From Tricholoma matsutake (lineage: Eukaryota > Basidiomycota > Agaricomycetes > Agaricales > Tricholomataceae): a stretch of 64,000 bases of DNA. The position numbers and the translations under genes were made by a program. Below the pieces are notes generated by a model, which had not been told where the DNA came from, made no database searches, and worked only from the letters and a program-made list of their open reading frames with translations. Shown piece after piece: positions 1 to 11,321 of this stretch. Numbering within the stretch: the first letter of the stretch is position 1; each line of letters opens with the position of its first letter. The stretch spans positions 3,410,001 through 3,474,000 of the forward strand of contig AP026544.2 in NCBI GenBank assembly GCA_026075535.2. The letters run 5' to 3'.

Positions 1-172
1 TGCTCAGTGTCAGGTCTGGGTGGTGGTGCCATTCAGCATTGTTGTTGTCATTGTATAGCCCTGGTGCACCCACTATCCATCTGACAAGTAGTTGCTCATT
101 GGGGTGGGCTCTCACCACCCATCTACCCTGTGATCCTCTGTCCATTGTGGTCATTCCACCCACATCCACCCA

Positions 173-188
173 ATGAGCAGTTGCTCAT
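173..188. repeat. 7-bp dyad repeat, reference copy
   Basis: ATGAGCA-GT-TGCTCAT, a dyad of 7-bp arms around a 2-bp spacer in a CCACCC context. Related copies lie at 1363-1378, 1726-1740, 6454-6469, 30603-30618, 30752-30767, 30882-30897, 43822-43837, 43922-43937, 44460-44475 and near 44785. The arms differ between copies but mostly stay complementary (GCGAGCA with TGCTCGC at 44460; GTGAGC with GCTCAC at 6454). Confidence 0.6.
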
Positions 189-521
189 GAGGCTGGAGGC
201 AGGTGGTGTGGCAGCATGGTGTGGGTGCACATTGTTGTCTGTCAAAGGGGCAGGGGGGTCAGTTGTGATGTGGAACACATACAGGGTGCAGTGACACATA
301 CCTTGCAGGTATCCCCCTCCAGGGGTCCTGTGTGCCCCCCTAGCCTGTATTGACAGCCTCACATCCCATTTGAATGGGGAGGAGGGGGGTTGTGCAGTGG
401 TGGTCAGGTGTTGGCTGTGTAGTGTTGATCTGCATGTCATTATAAACAAATTACATACTAAAAAAAAGTACAATTAGTTAGTTTTTAAAAACAAGAAATG
501 AAATGAAAAAGAATTACCTAT

Positions 522-551
522 GGCCCAAATGATGTTGCCATCATTTGGACC
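522..551. repeat. hairpin beside intron-like donor
   Basis: GGCCCAAATGATG and CATCATTTGGACC face each other over a 4-nt loop (one mismatch). On the minus strand the hairpin lies just before ATAG|GTAATT, an intron-like donor. Hairpins of different sequence sit at the same relative place at 2087-2117 (8-bp arms) and 44610-44639 (12-bp arms). Confidence 0.5.
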
Positions 552-663
552 CATTTTCCATGTAGCATTGTCAGTGGTGGTGGTGGTGTGGTGCTAAGCT
601 GGCAGTGGCAGTGACATGCTTTATCATACAGGCTCTTCTGAGTCATCAGATGGCTCACATTCT

Positions 664-955
664 GTACTTTACTGTCCCCCACCTAGTCCGATCAGAGTCC
701 GAGCATTCAATCCTAGCAGATTCCTAGTAAAAAATAAATTCCTAGCAGTTTCAAGCCCAGAAAGTTCCAAGCAGAGTCTGAGCAGAGTCTGAGTGAAGTC
801 CTAGTAAATTCTGAGCAGAATATAGAACTTAATGATTTTTTTTGACAAGTCAATATGTATAAAATGTATTGTCCAAAGCAAGGCTTGAACCCACAACCTC
901 ATGATTAATAATCACAACTTGCAACACAACTACCAACTAAGCCACATAGGCTTAA
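664..955 (-). mobile_element. tRNA-derived SINE-like copy 1
   Basis: Read on the minus strand, the element opens with a tRNA-like head: box A-like GGCTTAGTTGGTAG near 930-944 and box B-like GGTTCAAGCC near 881-892. A body rich in GGACTC/GAGTCC-type words follows, and it ends in the constant motif AGGTGGGGGACAGTAAAGTA at 664-684. Four other copies in the window share the order head, GGAGTC-rich body, AGGTGGGGGA-N2-TAAAG tail. Internal Pol III promoter boxes at one end are the hallmark of SINEs. No coding capacity and no clear target-site duplication are seen. Confidence 0.55.
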
Positions 956-2337
956 TTGGAGCCTATTAATATGTATACTTATTATCTATTTACAAATTGT
1001 GATGTAAAAAAATAAATCAGCACCACTCATTTCAAGTGATGGTGTACAAATAAGAAAAAACAAACCCCCCATTACAGAGGGGGGTCCTACCAAGGCCGCT
1101 GCCTTGCTGGGGAGTGAGGCAGTGGGTTGCATGTGCATTTTGCCCTCCCCTCCCACTGCTCCTCATTCCCATCCCTGCCTCATTGTTGTGCCTGCTCGTG
1201 GCTGCATGTCCACCTCATTGTCATCCCCACCAGTTTTGTTGTCTGGGCTCACTGCCCTCATCCTCATCTTCTGGCTGTCCTCTTGCCTTCTGGCTGTCCT
1301 CCTTGTCTGGTCCCCCCCATGTTGTCTGGCCCTCCTCATTTGTAGCACCCATGGTCCACCCTGTGAGCAGTTGCTTGCAGCAGTGGGGGTGGGTGCTGGG
1401 TGCTGGGTGCCTTGCGCTGTCCCCACTGTGTCCTTGTCCTCTCCCCTGTGTTGTTGTTGTCATCAGTAGTTGGTATCTGAAAAAAAGTTTGTTAATAACA
1501 TTGGAAAAAGAAATAAAAAAGAAAATAATTTACCTATGGCCCAAGAGGCATTTTTTTTGGTCTCCTTGTTGTTCCCCTTGCTCCCCACTGTCTCAATGGG
1601 GTTGTTGTTCCCCTGTCCATTCTTCTCCTTGTTGTCCTGGTTGTTCCCCCATCCTCGTCCTCTTGTCCCCATTGTTGTTGTCCCCTCATCTTCCCTATCC
1701 TCCCTATCCTGTGTTTGTCATCCATTAGCAACTGCTCGCATGATGGGGGTTGGGTGCTGGGGTCATTGTCCTCATTTGTTGTCTTGGCCATTCTTCCCTC
1801 CTGGTCCTAGCTGCCTTGGTTGTCATTGTGTTCTTCATTGTTGGGTTGTCTGGGTCATTGTCGTCTTGTCATTGTCGTACCCTTGTCATTTGTCCATCAT
1901 TTGTTCATCCTTGCTGTCCATTGTTCTTCATTCCTCGTTATCCTCACAGTGGTGGCATAACAGGGTTGGGTGTGGGGTGTCCTGGCCTGGGCGCCGTTGT
2001 TACAAGATCAATACTACCTAGAAATGAACTTAAAACAGTTAATTAGTAAATTGAAACAAAAAAGAAACAAGAAAAAACTTATCTAGGGCACAAACAATGT
2101 CTATCATCATTTGTGCCTGTTTTGTGTGTGTTTTTGTGTGTGTTGTGGCTGTGGCATCATTAGAGGCAGCCATGGGAGCAGTGGCTGTGGGTGTTGACAA
2201 AGCAGTGGTGGAGTGAGTGAGGGAGGTGGTGTCGACAAGAGTGGTGGTTGGTGATGTGATGATGCAGCTGTGTGCTTTGTAATACACAGCCACCTGGAAT
2301 GGTATGTAGCATAAACAGTTATGCAGCATTGAAAGTT

Positions 2338-2731
2338 GTTGTGGTGTAGTGGTTAAGCATTGTACTGATTATGTAACCTGCATTTACATGAGGTATAGTG
2401 TTTGATTCTCTCGCCAAGTAGTATTTTTCTAAATATATAAATAAGGACAACGTGACCTGTTCGGACAGCTCAGATTATTCCTAGCATTCCTAGGAAATTC
2501 TGGTTGGAGTCTGAAAGGACTCCTAGTGTGGAAATTCAGATTCCTAGGAATCTGCTAGGACTCTGCTAGGACTCCATTCAGACATCATTAGGACTCGGAA
2601 TCCAGATTTGGCAGAATCTCCTGCCAAAAAAATTCCTAGTAAATTCCACTCAGATTCCTAGCATTCTGATTGGACTGTTAGGAATCCAGTTGGAATCTGA
2701 TTGGAATAGGTGGGGGAGAGTAAAGAGCTCC
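2338..2731 (+). mobile_element. tRNA-derived SINE-like copy 2
   Basis: The tRNA-like head has box A-like GGTGTAGTGGTTAAGC at 2343-2358 and box B-like sequence near 2397-2410. The body (about 2430-2700) is made of degenerate TCCTAG, GGACTC and ATTCCTAG words. The tail AGGTGGGGGAGAGTAAAG starts at 2708. It is followed after only about 12 bp by copy 3 in the same orientation. Confidence 0.55.
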
Positions 2732-2742
2732 TCACACCCCTC

Positions 2743-3114
2743 TCGTGCCTCTGTTGCTCAATGGTAATATTGTCACATTGTCTTTTCATACTGAGGCCTT
2801 GTGTTCAATCCACTCTCAATACATAATATATGTATATATAATTGACAGTATTTTGACCAGAGTCCTATAGTATTCTGATGCCTTGGTATAGTCTTAAAAT
2901 ATTGCTATAGAATTCATATCATCAGAAGTCCTAGGAAAGTCTGATGGTCCTATAAATTTTTGATTGGACTACATCAGACTTTCCTAGGACTGGAAAACCT
3001 CGGAACCTGCCATTTCAAGTCAATTTGGCTGGCAAAGATTTCCATCAGAATATCAGAAAACTCGGACTCATATTGGAGTCTGATAGTAATAGGTGGGGGA
3101 GTATAAAGACCTCC
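2743..3114 (+). mobile_element. tRNA-derived SINE-like copy 3
   Basis: Head: TGTTGCTCAATGGTAAT (2752-2768) as box A-like and GTGTTCAATCC (2801-2811) as box B-like sequence. The body has scattered GGACTC/AGTCC words. The tail AGGTGGGGGAGTATAAAGAC starts at 3091. The head differs from copy 2, so the two are either old or built on different tRNAs. Confidence 0.55.
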
Positions 3115-3189
3115 ATCCCACCCACAGACAGATGGGCAGACAGAGAAAATGAACCAAGAGTCAGAGCAGGACCTACACATGTCCAACAA

Positions 3190-4350
3190 ACTGATTGGCC
3201 CAAATGGCTAGTGTCTAAATGTCCAGTTCAGTCTGGTTTTTTTGCCCCATTTGGATGAACCACAACCACAACCAGTTGCCTATTATGGTAAGACCCAAAA
3301 AAACTGGACTGAACCACAAAAAACCAGTCCAAAGTGGTTCAATCCAGTTTGAACTGACTAAAACTGGTCTTCTCATAGTATTTAGTACATAAGACCAGTT
3401 GTAAACTATGGTATATTAGTTGACCATAAAGGTTTTATGGTGATAACAATCCTCTACATCTCAAAAAACACAACTACAAGATGTTGTGCAAGTTAGATTT
3501 TAGCAGTAATATATTGTTTTGGCCATAGCACATGCAGTTCTAGACCATTTCTCTTCAAAATATGGTCATTTCAGAGCAGTTCTTCCATCCTGGGAAGCCC
3601 AAACTAGTGTTTTAAGGTCTGGTCACTGTAACTGGAAAAAGACCATAACTGGACAGGATTGTAACCAGTTGCAGTTACAGTTACACCTGATGTGTCAAAA
3701 CATCATAACCAACAAAAACCAATTATAACTGGTTATAAGACCAAACCACAGTCTTATAAACATACATGGAAAGTACAGTGTGACCATTTTGAATCATTTC
3801 AGTCCCTGGTTCATCCAAATCCATCTAGAAATGAGTGAGATATGACAAGAACAATTTCTATAATCATAACTTGGTACTATCACCTTAGCACATTAGCAAC
3901 ACAAGAATACCTGCTGAAAATATCAAGTAAACTGGTTGATTCTGATGTTAAATTACTCACTCCAATGGTCTAAGAAGGTTTTAGGTCAATCCATACAATG
4001 AATGTCAAGGTACTTCAACATAATGCCCATCTCGAGTTAGCTCTCATGTTGTTTGTGTTTTTGAGAAAACTTGATGGCAACTCGATATATTTGCACAAAC
4101 TCTTTTGTGCCTGATATGTGCCATGCATATGCATACCTTGCACTCAAATTGCACTCAAAATACCAGAAGAATAGTGTTGCAACCAGTCTCAACCTGTTGA
4201 TAACTGGTTCAATTTTTAACCAGCTGTAACCAGTTGTTTAACTGCACTGTAACCACAAATAACCAGTTACAAATGGTCTGGTTATGATCCTTCCTTATTG
4301 GGAACATATGTAATAAGGCAAAAAAACCAGACCAGACTGGACATTAAAAC
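3190..4350. repeat. AACCAGT/ACTGGTT-rich non-coding region
   Basis: The words AACCAGT, ACTGGTT and GGTCTGGT recur dozens of times on both strands with no reading frame. This resembles the decayed interior of a non-autonomous DNA transposon; the hAT element at 32.6-33.8 kb has comparable GGTTC and GGTCC-rich ends. No terminal repeats or target duplication could be fixed. Confidence 0.25.
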
Positions 4351-6563
4351 ACTACAGGGGCCTGTGTTTTGTATTTCCATTGAATCAGATCTGGTGCTAT
4401 TTTTGGAGCCACATACCATTAAGAGCCCATGCTCATATGTATGTATTGGGATCAAAAACAAGAGGTACATATATCCTTCCAATTTATTCTTTCCCTGCTT
4501 GCCAGCATTGCTCATATTTATTGCAGGAATGAATATGTTCAGTCTCAGTGAATTCTCCACTTTTTCCCATGTATATCCTGGCTTTTAATCTATTTAATTG
4601 TCATTTGAACTGATGAGCTGGGGAGGCCCACATCTCTTTTTTATGATGATGAAGATTTTGCCCTGAAAAGGCACAGTGGCAGATCTTCCCAATATCTTCC
4701 TCTATTTCCAGTCCATCTTTTACCTGGGTCTAACCAATTGAGATGTTGTTTGAAGGAGTTGATGACTCAGAGAGAGGCCCACATCACATCATGGTTACCA
4801 AAACTATGCTGATCTCTATCATTTCTTGCATTTTCTGGTCCATCATATTGTTAGGAAACAACCATGCAGCATGTGTCATGCACTTGTGGTCATGTGCATG
4901 TGTATGCACATGTTGGTAACAATAATGTACCAGGTGTATATGTCATTAGCTTGCAAAATAGTCTTCTAACAAGGTATGCATATTCTGTTCTAATTAGAGG
5001 TACCATAATACAAAATTTTGCAAAATCTCACTTGTGACCCAAAATGGAAATAACAACATTTTGCAAAGCAAAACCTCTCTATGTTGGATTGTTGGAATGG
5101 CTCTAGGAATTTTTCTGAGCCTCGAGATATTTATTTTCTTTCCTCAAACTGAAACAATCCTACTGGACTCAGCCACTCAGTGGATGATGTGGCATGGATA
5201 ATACCACCCAGCAGCAAATAGTCAAAATGCTTACCTGATATCACCACTGCACATGAAGAGGGCTGACCATTCGATGACCCTACCTCACTGCACTCAGGAG
5301 GTCATCTCAGGTCGGCATGCTAAAGCCTCATTTGTGCATTGATGACAAGGTGGGCAGTTATGAGCAGCATGCATCAGGAAAACCTTGAATTGCAAAATTT
5401 TGCAAAACTTGTAAAACCAAGGAAAATTTGCACTATTCCATAACAATCTCAATCACCACCTAAAATTAAGCAAAATTAAAATCATTATTCAAGAATTCAG
5501 GCAATTTAGAACAGTCCTCATTTACAATGTATAAATTCCCAACAGGTACAACTTGAAGAACATGTTATGTACATGGTGATATCTATGCATATTCTCGCAG
5601 AAAATGGGAACTAATCTGAGGTGGAGCTCTGAGCAATAGAGTAAGTACTTCCAGTGAGACATCAAAAAAAGATGATAAATGAAGAGGTGAGAAAAAGGCA
5701 AAATACCCAGGCCCACACCATGATAAGCCTTAAAATATTACATGTGGGTTTCTAAGGTTGCAGACAGGCTGATATCATTTGAAAAATATGTTGTGAATTT
5801 AGAGATCAGCCAAGGCAACTAACACCTAACAAGGGAGTCAGACTCATTACTAAGGCAAGGTCAGTGCATGTGACTGTTTGTTTAAAACTCTGATTCAAGT
5901 TGTATGACTTGTGCATGAACAAGGTCCCAACTTCTCATTGGCAAAACCACCACCTCCTCCAAGTCCTTTCTTGTGTCCCTCATCCCACAACTGCCATCTG
6001 TCTGCCACCAATATGCCACCCACAATTTGAGCAACAAAACACATTTCTGCAATGTGCCACATCACATGGAAACAGCCCAAATGGCATCGGTCCCCAGGTA
6101 AGTCCTTGTCCCTTTAATTGTGATTAATTTAAATTTGTTCATTAGGTTCTAACTAATTATGACTCCCCAATATGCAAGGACAACAATGATGAGGAACCAC
6201 CACTGCCCCCACTGCCACAAGTCCTCTCTGCCAGTGGGGTGGATATGGAGTGCATGGTGATGTGGAGATGCCAACACCAAACACCACCATTAATGCCAAT
6301 CAATGAATGAGGAGAATTGATGAGCAGGGGGATTGATGAGCATGCCAATGCCAATGAACTCAATTCCTGTACAAGGTATGTCCAAGCCCACCCTGTATGC
6401 CATGTCACCACTGACTCACCCTTGTACAGGAAGTACATCTAAGATCCAGCCTTGTGAGCCACTGCTCACGGGGTGGAGTATAGGTTCTGCCCTCAACACC
6501 ATCCAACAATATTGCCACTAACATCACCACTAATGACAACCCATTTCATATTGACTCAACACC
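4351..6563. other. no gene recognised
   Basis: AT-rich, without a convincing frame, RNA gene or element end. The only structured item is a dyad-family copy at 6454-6469 (GTGAGC facing GCTCAC). Short ORFs near 5895-6120 and 6157-6521 overlap on both strands and show no domain. Confidence 0.4.
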
Positions 6564-6970
6564 TGTAAGGGAACTAGGGGGGACTTGGGGGGGTGCCCTG
6601 TGTGTTTCTCCTCACTTCATTTCTTTCTATTCTTCATTTTCTATGATTTTTCCTTATTTTATTACTAATTTCCCTTTCTATCACATTTGTGCATGTTGAC
6701 AGTTTTACATTTAGAGGTGGAGCACCCCTTCCAACATCTACCCCTTGGTATGATGTCTTTTGGTGGCCTTGATCTGCCTATCTCCACCTTTTCTGTTTTT
6801 AGATTATTATTCGATTTTTGCAGTCTTCACATATACTGGGCATTGGCAAAGGGGTCCTCAGAGTTTTCTCTTCAGATTTCCCTTTGCTATGTGCACCTCC
6901 AATCCCTGTAATATGTAGTATAATTTTAACTTCAGATTTCCCTTTGCTAGAGGCTGAGGTTGCCCTCATA
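6564..6970 (+). mobile_element. solo LTR of Gypsy family 3
   Basis: It starts TGTAAGGGAACTAGG, ends TTGCCCTCATA and aligns end to end with the LTRs at 52395-52820 and, in reverse, 62550-62972. This copy is the most diverged of the three. The flanks (ACACC and GTAGA) do not match, so no target duplication survives. This suggests inter-element recombination or later rearrangement, and decayed LINE sequence follows directly. Confidence 0.8.
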
Positions 6971-9240
6971 GTAGAAAACTCTCTCCTAAGGCCCAAAATT
7001 GTGAATGCACTGCCCAAGATAGGCAGGTACAGAGTGGATGACGCTTCCCAAAGCTCCACAGACTCCCTACACACCATTCCTGACAGTCCTGCCTTTAGTG
7101 CACCACCACTTTTGCCAAATGTGCCCCCTAGCAACATGGACATATCAGAGTGCCTCAATGCACTTGAAAGTGATGTTACTGGAATATGCACGCAAATCAA
7201 TTCACTTAAATCTACAATTGAAAACTTTGTCAGAACCCTTCAGACTAGCTCTACGACCAATATTCCCCCCATTGCAACTCCAAGCATGCCCAACAATGAC
7301 ATGCCGCTGAATGCACCGGGCATTTCATACCTCATTTACAATGCTGACCTACTAAAAATCCCAGTTCTCAAAACAGGAGGATGAATACTGCTCTTTGTCG
7401 ATGATGCAGTGATCATAGTCTGTGGCAAAAGCTTCAACAAAACACATGACAAGCTGTGGGACATCATGAATTGTGTGGGAGGAGTCTTTGAATGGGCCAA
7501 AACACAAAATTGCAAATTCAGAATTGAGAAATTCCAACTGCTCGATGCAATGAAAAAATGAGTCCCAAACCCAGTCAACCCAAGAGAAAGAATTCTGACA
7601 CCAAGACAAGCACTAATACTAGGTAACCAGTGTATACAGTCAAAGGATATGGCATGCTTCCTGGGTGTAATAGTGGACAACAAACTGAATTGGAAAGCAC
7701 AGTGCGCAACCGCCCTTGCCAAGGGGCAAGACTGGCTCATTCAATTTGGACCATTGGCCTGCACATCAAGTGGAATAAATGCAAAATACATATTGCAGCT
7801 ATACCTTTCCATTGCAGTCCCTTGAATGTTATATGCAGCTGATATATTTCTCACCCTGCAGTAGAATGTAGGCAAAAGAGCAAAGTATGAATGCACTAAC
7901 AAAGCAGCAGTCAACAAACTTGCAACAATTCAGAGATGGACCACTATTATGATAATGGGTGCCATGAAAACAACTGCCACAGACATTCTGGAAGTTATGG
8001 CCAACCTGCTCCCATTTCACTTACTCATTGATAAACATCAACACTGAGCAGCCATACACCTAGCAACCCTACCAAGCTCTCACCCTCTACACAAACCGGT
8101 GACAAACACAGCAAACAGATTGGTTAAATGACACCCAACACCTCTGCATGAATTCATGCACAGATATGGCATCCAACCACACAAAATCAAAATGATCACA
8201 GTCATACATTTTGACACAGGATGGAAGCTGGGACTAACCACAGAGGTAATAACCAATACTGATAAAGCAATAGAAAGTACTATACAAAATGACAACCCAG
8301 ATGTAAAGGTCTTCACAGATGGCTCAGGGATGGAAGGTAAAATAGGAGCAGCAGAACAGGAATGGAAACCTCAAGACCAAACTAAGATATCAGCTTGGGT
8401 TGCAATGCCCTCACACGGTATATGAGGGAGAAGGAGTGGGTGCTATATTAGGTTCCAAGCTTATTTCCAATGAGTGGAATATATGGTGGGCTAACATTTA
8501 CATTGACAATTGCACTGCTATCACAGCCACACAACTAATGAAACCAAATCCAGGACACTATATTTCGACACACTTCACAGAAGCATAACAGCAATACATA
8601 TCAGGGCATAAAAGTCAAATGGGTACCAGGACACAAAGGAGTCGGGGGCAATGAACAAGCAGATGAGGAGGCGAAGAAAGTGATCACAGAAGGAAGCAGC
8701 GAGACACACTAGCTACCAAAATCCCTGAAAATGACTCTACCACACAGCAAATCTGCTATCAGATGGATGCACAATGAAAAACTTAAGCAGCATGCACAAA
8801 AGGGCTGGAGAGCCTTGAAACACTACAACAGGATGATGAAGACCGATCCCACAACCCCTTCCCATAAATACATCAACCTCATCAGAAAGCTCCCAAGAAA
8901 GCTAGCCAGCATCCTTGTGCAACTGAGAATGGGACACACACCCTTAGCTAAGCACTTATTTCACATTGGAAAAATAAACTCACCAATCTGCCTGGCATGC
9001 CAACAGAGTGACATAATGGTGCAACATCTTCTACTACACTGCCCAGCACACCAAGTGGTGACAAACTCTGTGAAACAGCATAGGTGGCAGAAATATCAAC
9101 ATCGCAAAAATCCTCACATCCCTGAAATCGCTACAAGCACTGTTCAGATTTTTGGCAGAGACAAGACAGCTGCATGACACGTTTGGAGAACTACTGAAAA
9201 TGAGAGAGGATGAGGGAAACAAACAAGAAAGGAGTTAGGA
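6971..9240 (+). pseudogene. LINE fragment: ORF1 piece, RT end, RNase H, zinc knuckle
   Basis: Remnant of a non-LTR retrotransposon with RNase H, of the Tad1/I type common in fungi. 6971-7310 encodes a coiled-coil-like piece that may come from ORF1. It is fused at about 7325 to the C-terminal half of a reverse transcriptase (ISYLIYNADLL, then LLFVDDAVII at about 7390-7420 carrying the catalytic Asp pair). RNase H follows (VKVFTDGSGMEG at 8304-8339; KVKWVPGHKGVGGNEQADEE at about 8611-8670), then a C-terminal knuckle (ICLACQQ...HLLLHCPAH at about 8983-9052). Stops and frame changes make it inactive; the junction near 7325 is an internal deletion that removed the endonuclease and most of the RT. 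The clade assignment is an inference. Confidence 0.8.
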
Positions 9241-9439
9241 AATTGACCCAGACACACACCATACCTTACCTTCAGACTCAGCACCACTTAATCCAGCACC
9301 AATAGGGCTTCAAGGACCCTCTGGGCCCCTCCAAGCAGATGTCAAAGGAAAAATCACACAGTACCATGGTCTGGCATTACATACTACAGTACATATTTAG
9401 TCTCTCACATATGGTATGCCACAATGGAGAATATATGGG

Positions 9440-10183
9440 AAAAAAATTAAAATAAGAACTGAAGCCAAGAATTCAAGGATTGTGTAGTGTATAGACAACA
9501 TGGGACCCATTTAGGACCATTTGGAGTATTCTGAGTTGTCCAGAGGTTTGTGTTACAGGATTGTGATCTTGGGGATGCCTTCCACTGACATTTCCAAGGA
9601 ATAGGATGAGAAAAGAGGGAAAAGCACTTGGGGCAGCATGCTGTCTGGATGATTTCTGGCTCTAAGCAGTGGAGCCGATATGCTGTGCAGACATCATGAG
9701 GGAGTTGGATGTTTGGAAGCTTGACATTGAGTCCAGATGATGAAAGAGCAACCCCAACAATAGAGAGAGTCACAGAAATAATAAGTTGAAATCCTTGTAG
9801 AATCTTGTTGGCGATAGAACAACTCACACCAGCTCTATTGTGGAGCCAGATGACAAGAAGACAGATCATCTTTGTGATAAGTACTGTAGAAAAGTTGATA
9901 TCTGCATAATTAGTATATTAGTCTGATCTAACAACAACAATCTAGCACTTACCTGTGGGAGAATTAGAAGCTCTAGAACATTTTGGTGATGGGCTTGGGG
10001 ATGATGATTGCCACTTTCCCTTTGCCAGTTGGGACACAGACCATTTATCTTTATCCTGTTTCTCATTGGTTTCTCATGCTTCAAACAGGTAAAACCATCA
10101 ACATACTGTCCTGGCTGTTCAACATCATTGATGAAGATGGTTTTTGTGCAGCAAATTGTACAGTTACATATGACTGGAGGCAT
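9440..10183 (-). pseudogene. N-terminal fragment of Tnp2-like (CACTA) transposase
   Basis: It starts MPPVICNCTICC with a cysteine cluster and PGQYVDG. A probable intron at about 9889-9955 (CACAG|GTAAGTGC donor) follows, then an exon with LPHDVCTAYRLHCLEPEI, the zinc element CCPKC, SCNTNLWTTQ and CLYTTQSLNSWLQFLF. The tnp2 gene at 40.3-43.4 kb has the same order (ICCPKCFKQYP, PCNTNLYTQ, CLYTTQSFES). The fragment stops before the catalytic domain, and no terminal inverted repeats remain around it. It is a truncated relic. Confidence 0.75.
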
Positions 10184-10525
10184 GGTGAACTTGGTGAAGG
10201 AAAAGAGAGGAAAAGATTGATAGCTGTTTTGGACCATTTTAATAGAGACATCAAAATTTGTTGCTATTGTAACTGATGTACATCCTCTACCGTGCCAGTC
10301 TGATGCCAGTCACCATGGTCACCCTCATGAACTGATTGATTTAAACAGTTTGTTCTTAAGAGAATGGATCAATCAAGCATCAATTTCAATTTGGTAGGAT
10401 TATGTAATGAGGTGTCAACTGCAAGTAAACCATGAGTCAACTACAAGTCAACTACAAGTCAACTGCCTCAAGGGCAGTTGAAACAACAACAACAACAACA
10501 ACAACCCACCCCACCCCACTCTCGT
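10184..10525. other. no gene; (CAA)n microsatellite at its end
   Basis: Nothing coding is seen. A run of ACA/CAA triplets at about 10482-10506 lies just outside the tail of SINE-like copy 4; on the element's strand it reads (TTG)n, as expected for a simple-repeat SINE tail. Confidence 0.4.
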
Positions 10526-11275
10526 GGAGGTCTTTACACTCCCCCACCTTTCCCATCGGAGTCCGACTGGAGTCCACCAGGACTGTTCACCAGCCAACTG
10601 GCTGCAAAGTTGCCAGTCCAGTCCCAGTCCAGTCCGACTGGACTCCAAGTGGAATCCACTCAAACACCGGATTCCACTTGGACTGGTCCAGTGGAGTCCA
10701 ACTGGAGTCCCACTGGAGTGAGTCCAATGGGAGTCCAACCAAAGTCCAACCAGAGTCCAACCAGAGTCCAACTGGAGTCCACTGGGAGTCCAACTGGAGT
10801 CCACTGGGAGTCCAACTGGAGTCCACTGGGAGTCCAACTGGAGTCCACTGGGAGTCCAACTGGAGTCCACTGGGAGTCCAACTGGAGTCCACTGGGAGTC
10901 CAACTGGAGTCCACTGGGAGTCCAACTGGAGTCCACTGGGAGTCCAACTGGAGTCCACTGGGAGTCCAACTGGAGTCCACTGGGAGTCCAACTGGAGTCC
11001 ACTGGGAGTCCAACTGGAGTCCACTGGGAGTCCAACTGGAGTCCACTGGGAGTCCAACTGGAGTCCAACTGGAGTCTGCTGGGAGTCCAACTGGAGTCTG
11101 CTGGGAGTCCAACCAGAGTCCACTGGGAGTCCAACCAGAGTCTGCACCAATTGATTATTATTATTATTATTATTATTAATAACAGAAAAATATTTTGACC
11201 CACATGAGGATTGAACCCTCACCAGTTTACTTACATAACATAATGGTAACACATTAACCACTAGACCACCTAGGC
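10526..11275 (-). mobile_element. tRNA-derived SINE-like copy 4, satellite-expanded
   Basis: On the minus strand: a head with box A-like TGGTCTAGTGGTTAATG (about 11252-11268) and box B-like GGGTTCAATCC (about 11209-11219), an ATT/AAT microsatellite (11154-11178), a body expanded into the tandem array at 10690-11145, and the tail ending AGGTGGGGGAGTGTAAAGAC (10530-10549). It has the same design as copies 1-3 and 5, but the GGAGTC-rich body has amplified into a satellite. The overlapping long frames on both strands are a by-product of a stop-free 22-bp repeat. Confidence 0.6.
10690..11145. repeat. 22-bp tandem array of two 11-bp half units
   Basis: The unit is GAGTCCACTGG plus GAGTCCAACTG. About 13-14 near-perfect units run from about 10768 to 11068, with diverged units (ACCAGAGTCC, CTGGAGTCTGCTG) on both sides. 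The unit length is not a multiple of three and holds no stop, so all frames stay open on both strands. The half-unit of 11 bp is close to one helical turn. Confidence 0.9.
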
Positions 11276-11321
11276 ATTTATTGATGCTTGAATACATAAC
11301 ACTATCACTATCACCCAGTTT

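Larger units (their letters stand above)
1..2330 (-). repeat. low-complexity D/N/T-type region with intron-like signals
   Basis: No single reading frame is convincing. On the minus strand the DNA is built of GAC, AAC and ACA-type triplets (Asp, Asn, Thr, Met in different frames) broken by pyrimidine-rich stretches that look like introns: GTAATT or GTAAAT donors following ATAG near 517 and 1530, CTAAC-like branch sites and TTTTTTAG or TTTTCAG acceptors near 465 and 1480. The same architecture recurs at 43.7-44.9 kb inside a CACTA element, and a similar one on the plus strand at 11.6-12.9 kb. I infer a decayed or fast-evolving multi-exon low-complexity gene family, possibly carried by transposons; the product is unknown. 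Short ORFs here are compositional. Confidence 0.4.

Noticed and set aside
881..955. tRNA gene candidates at 0.9, 2.3, 2.8, 11.2 and 25.0 kb
   Set aside because: Only box A- and B-like sequences are convincing; acceptor and anticodon stems do not pair well, and each is joined to the same repeat body and tail, so they are called SINE heads.
1104..2046. Pro/Leu/Cys-rich frames of 100-200 codons on the plus strand
   Set aside because: They overlap in three frames, follow the GTTGTC/CCTCC composition, and the intron-like signals point to the other strand.
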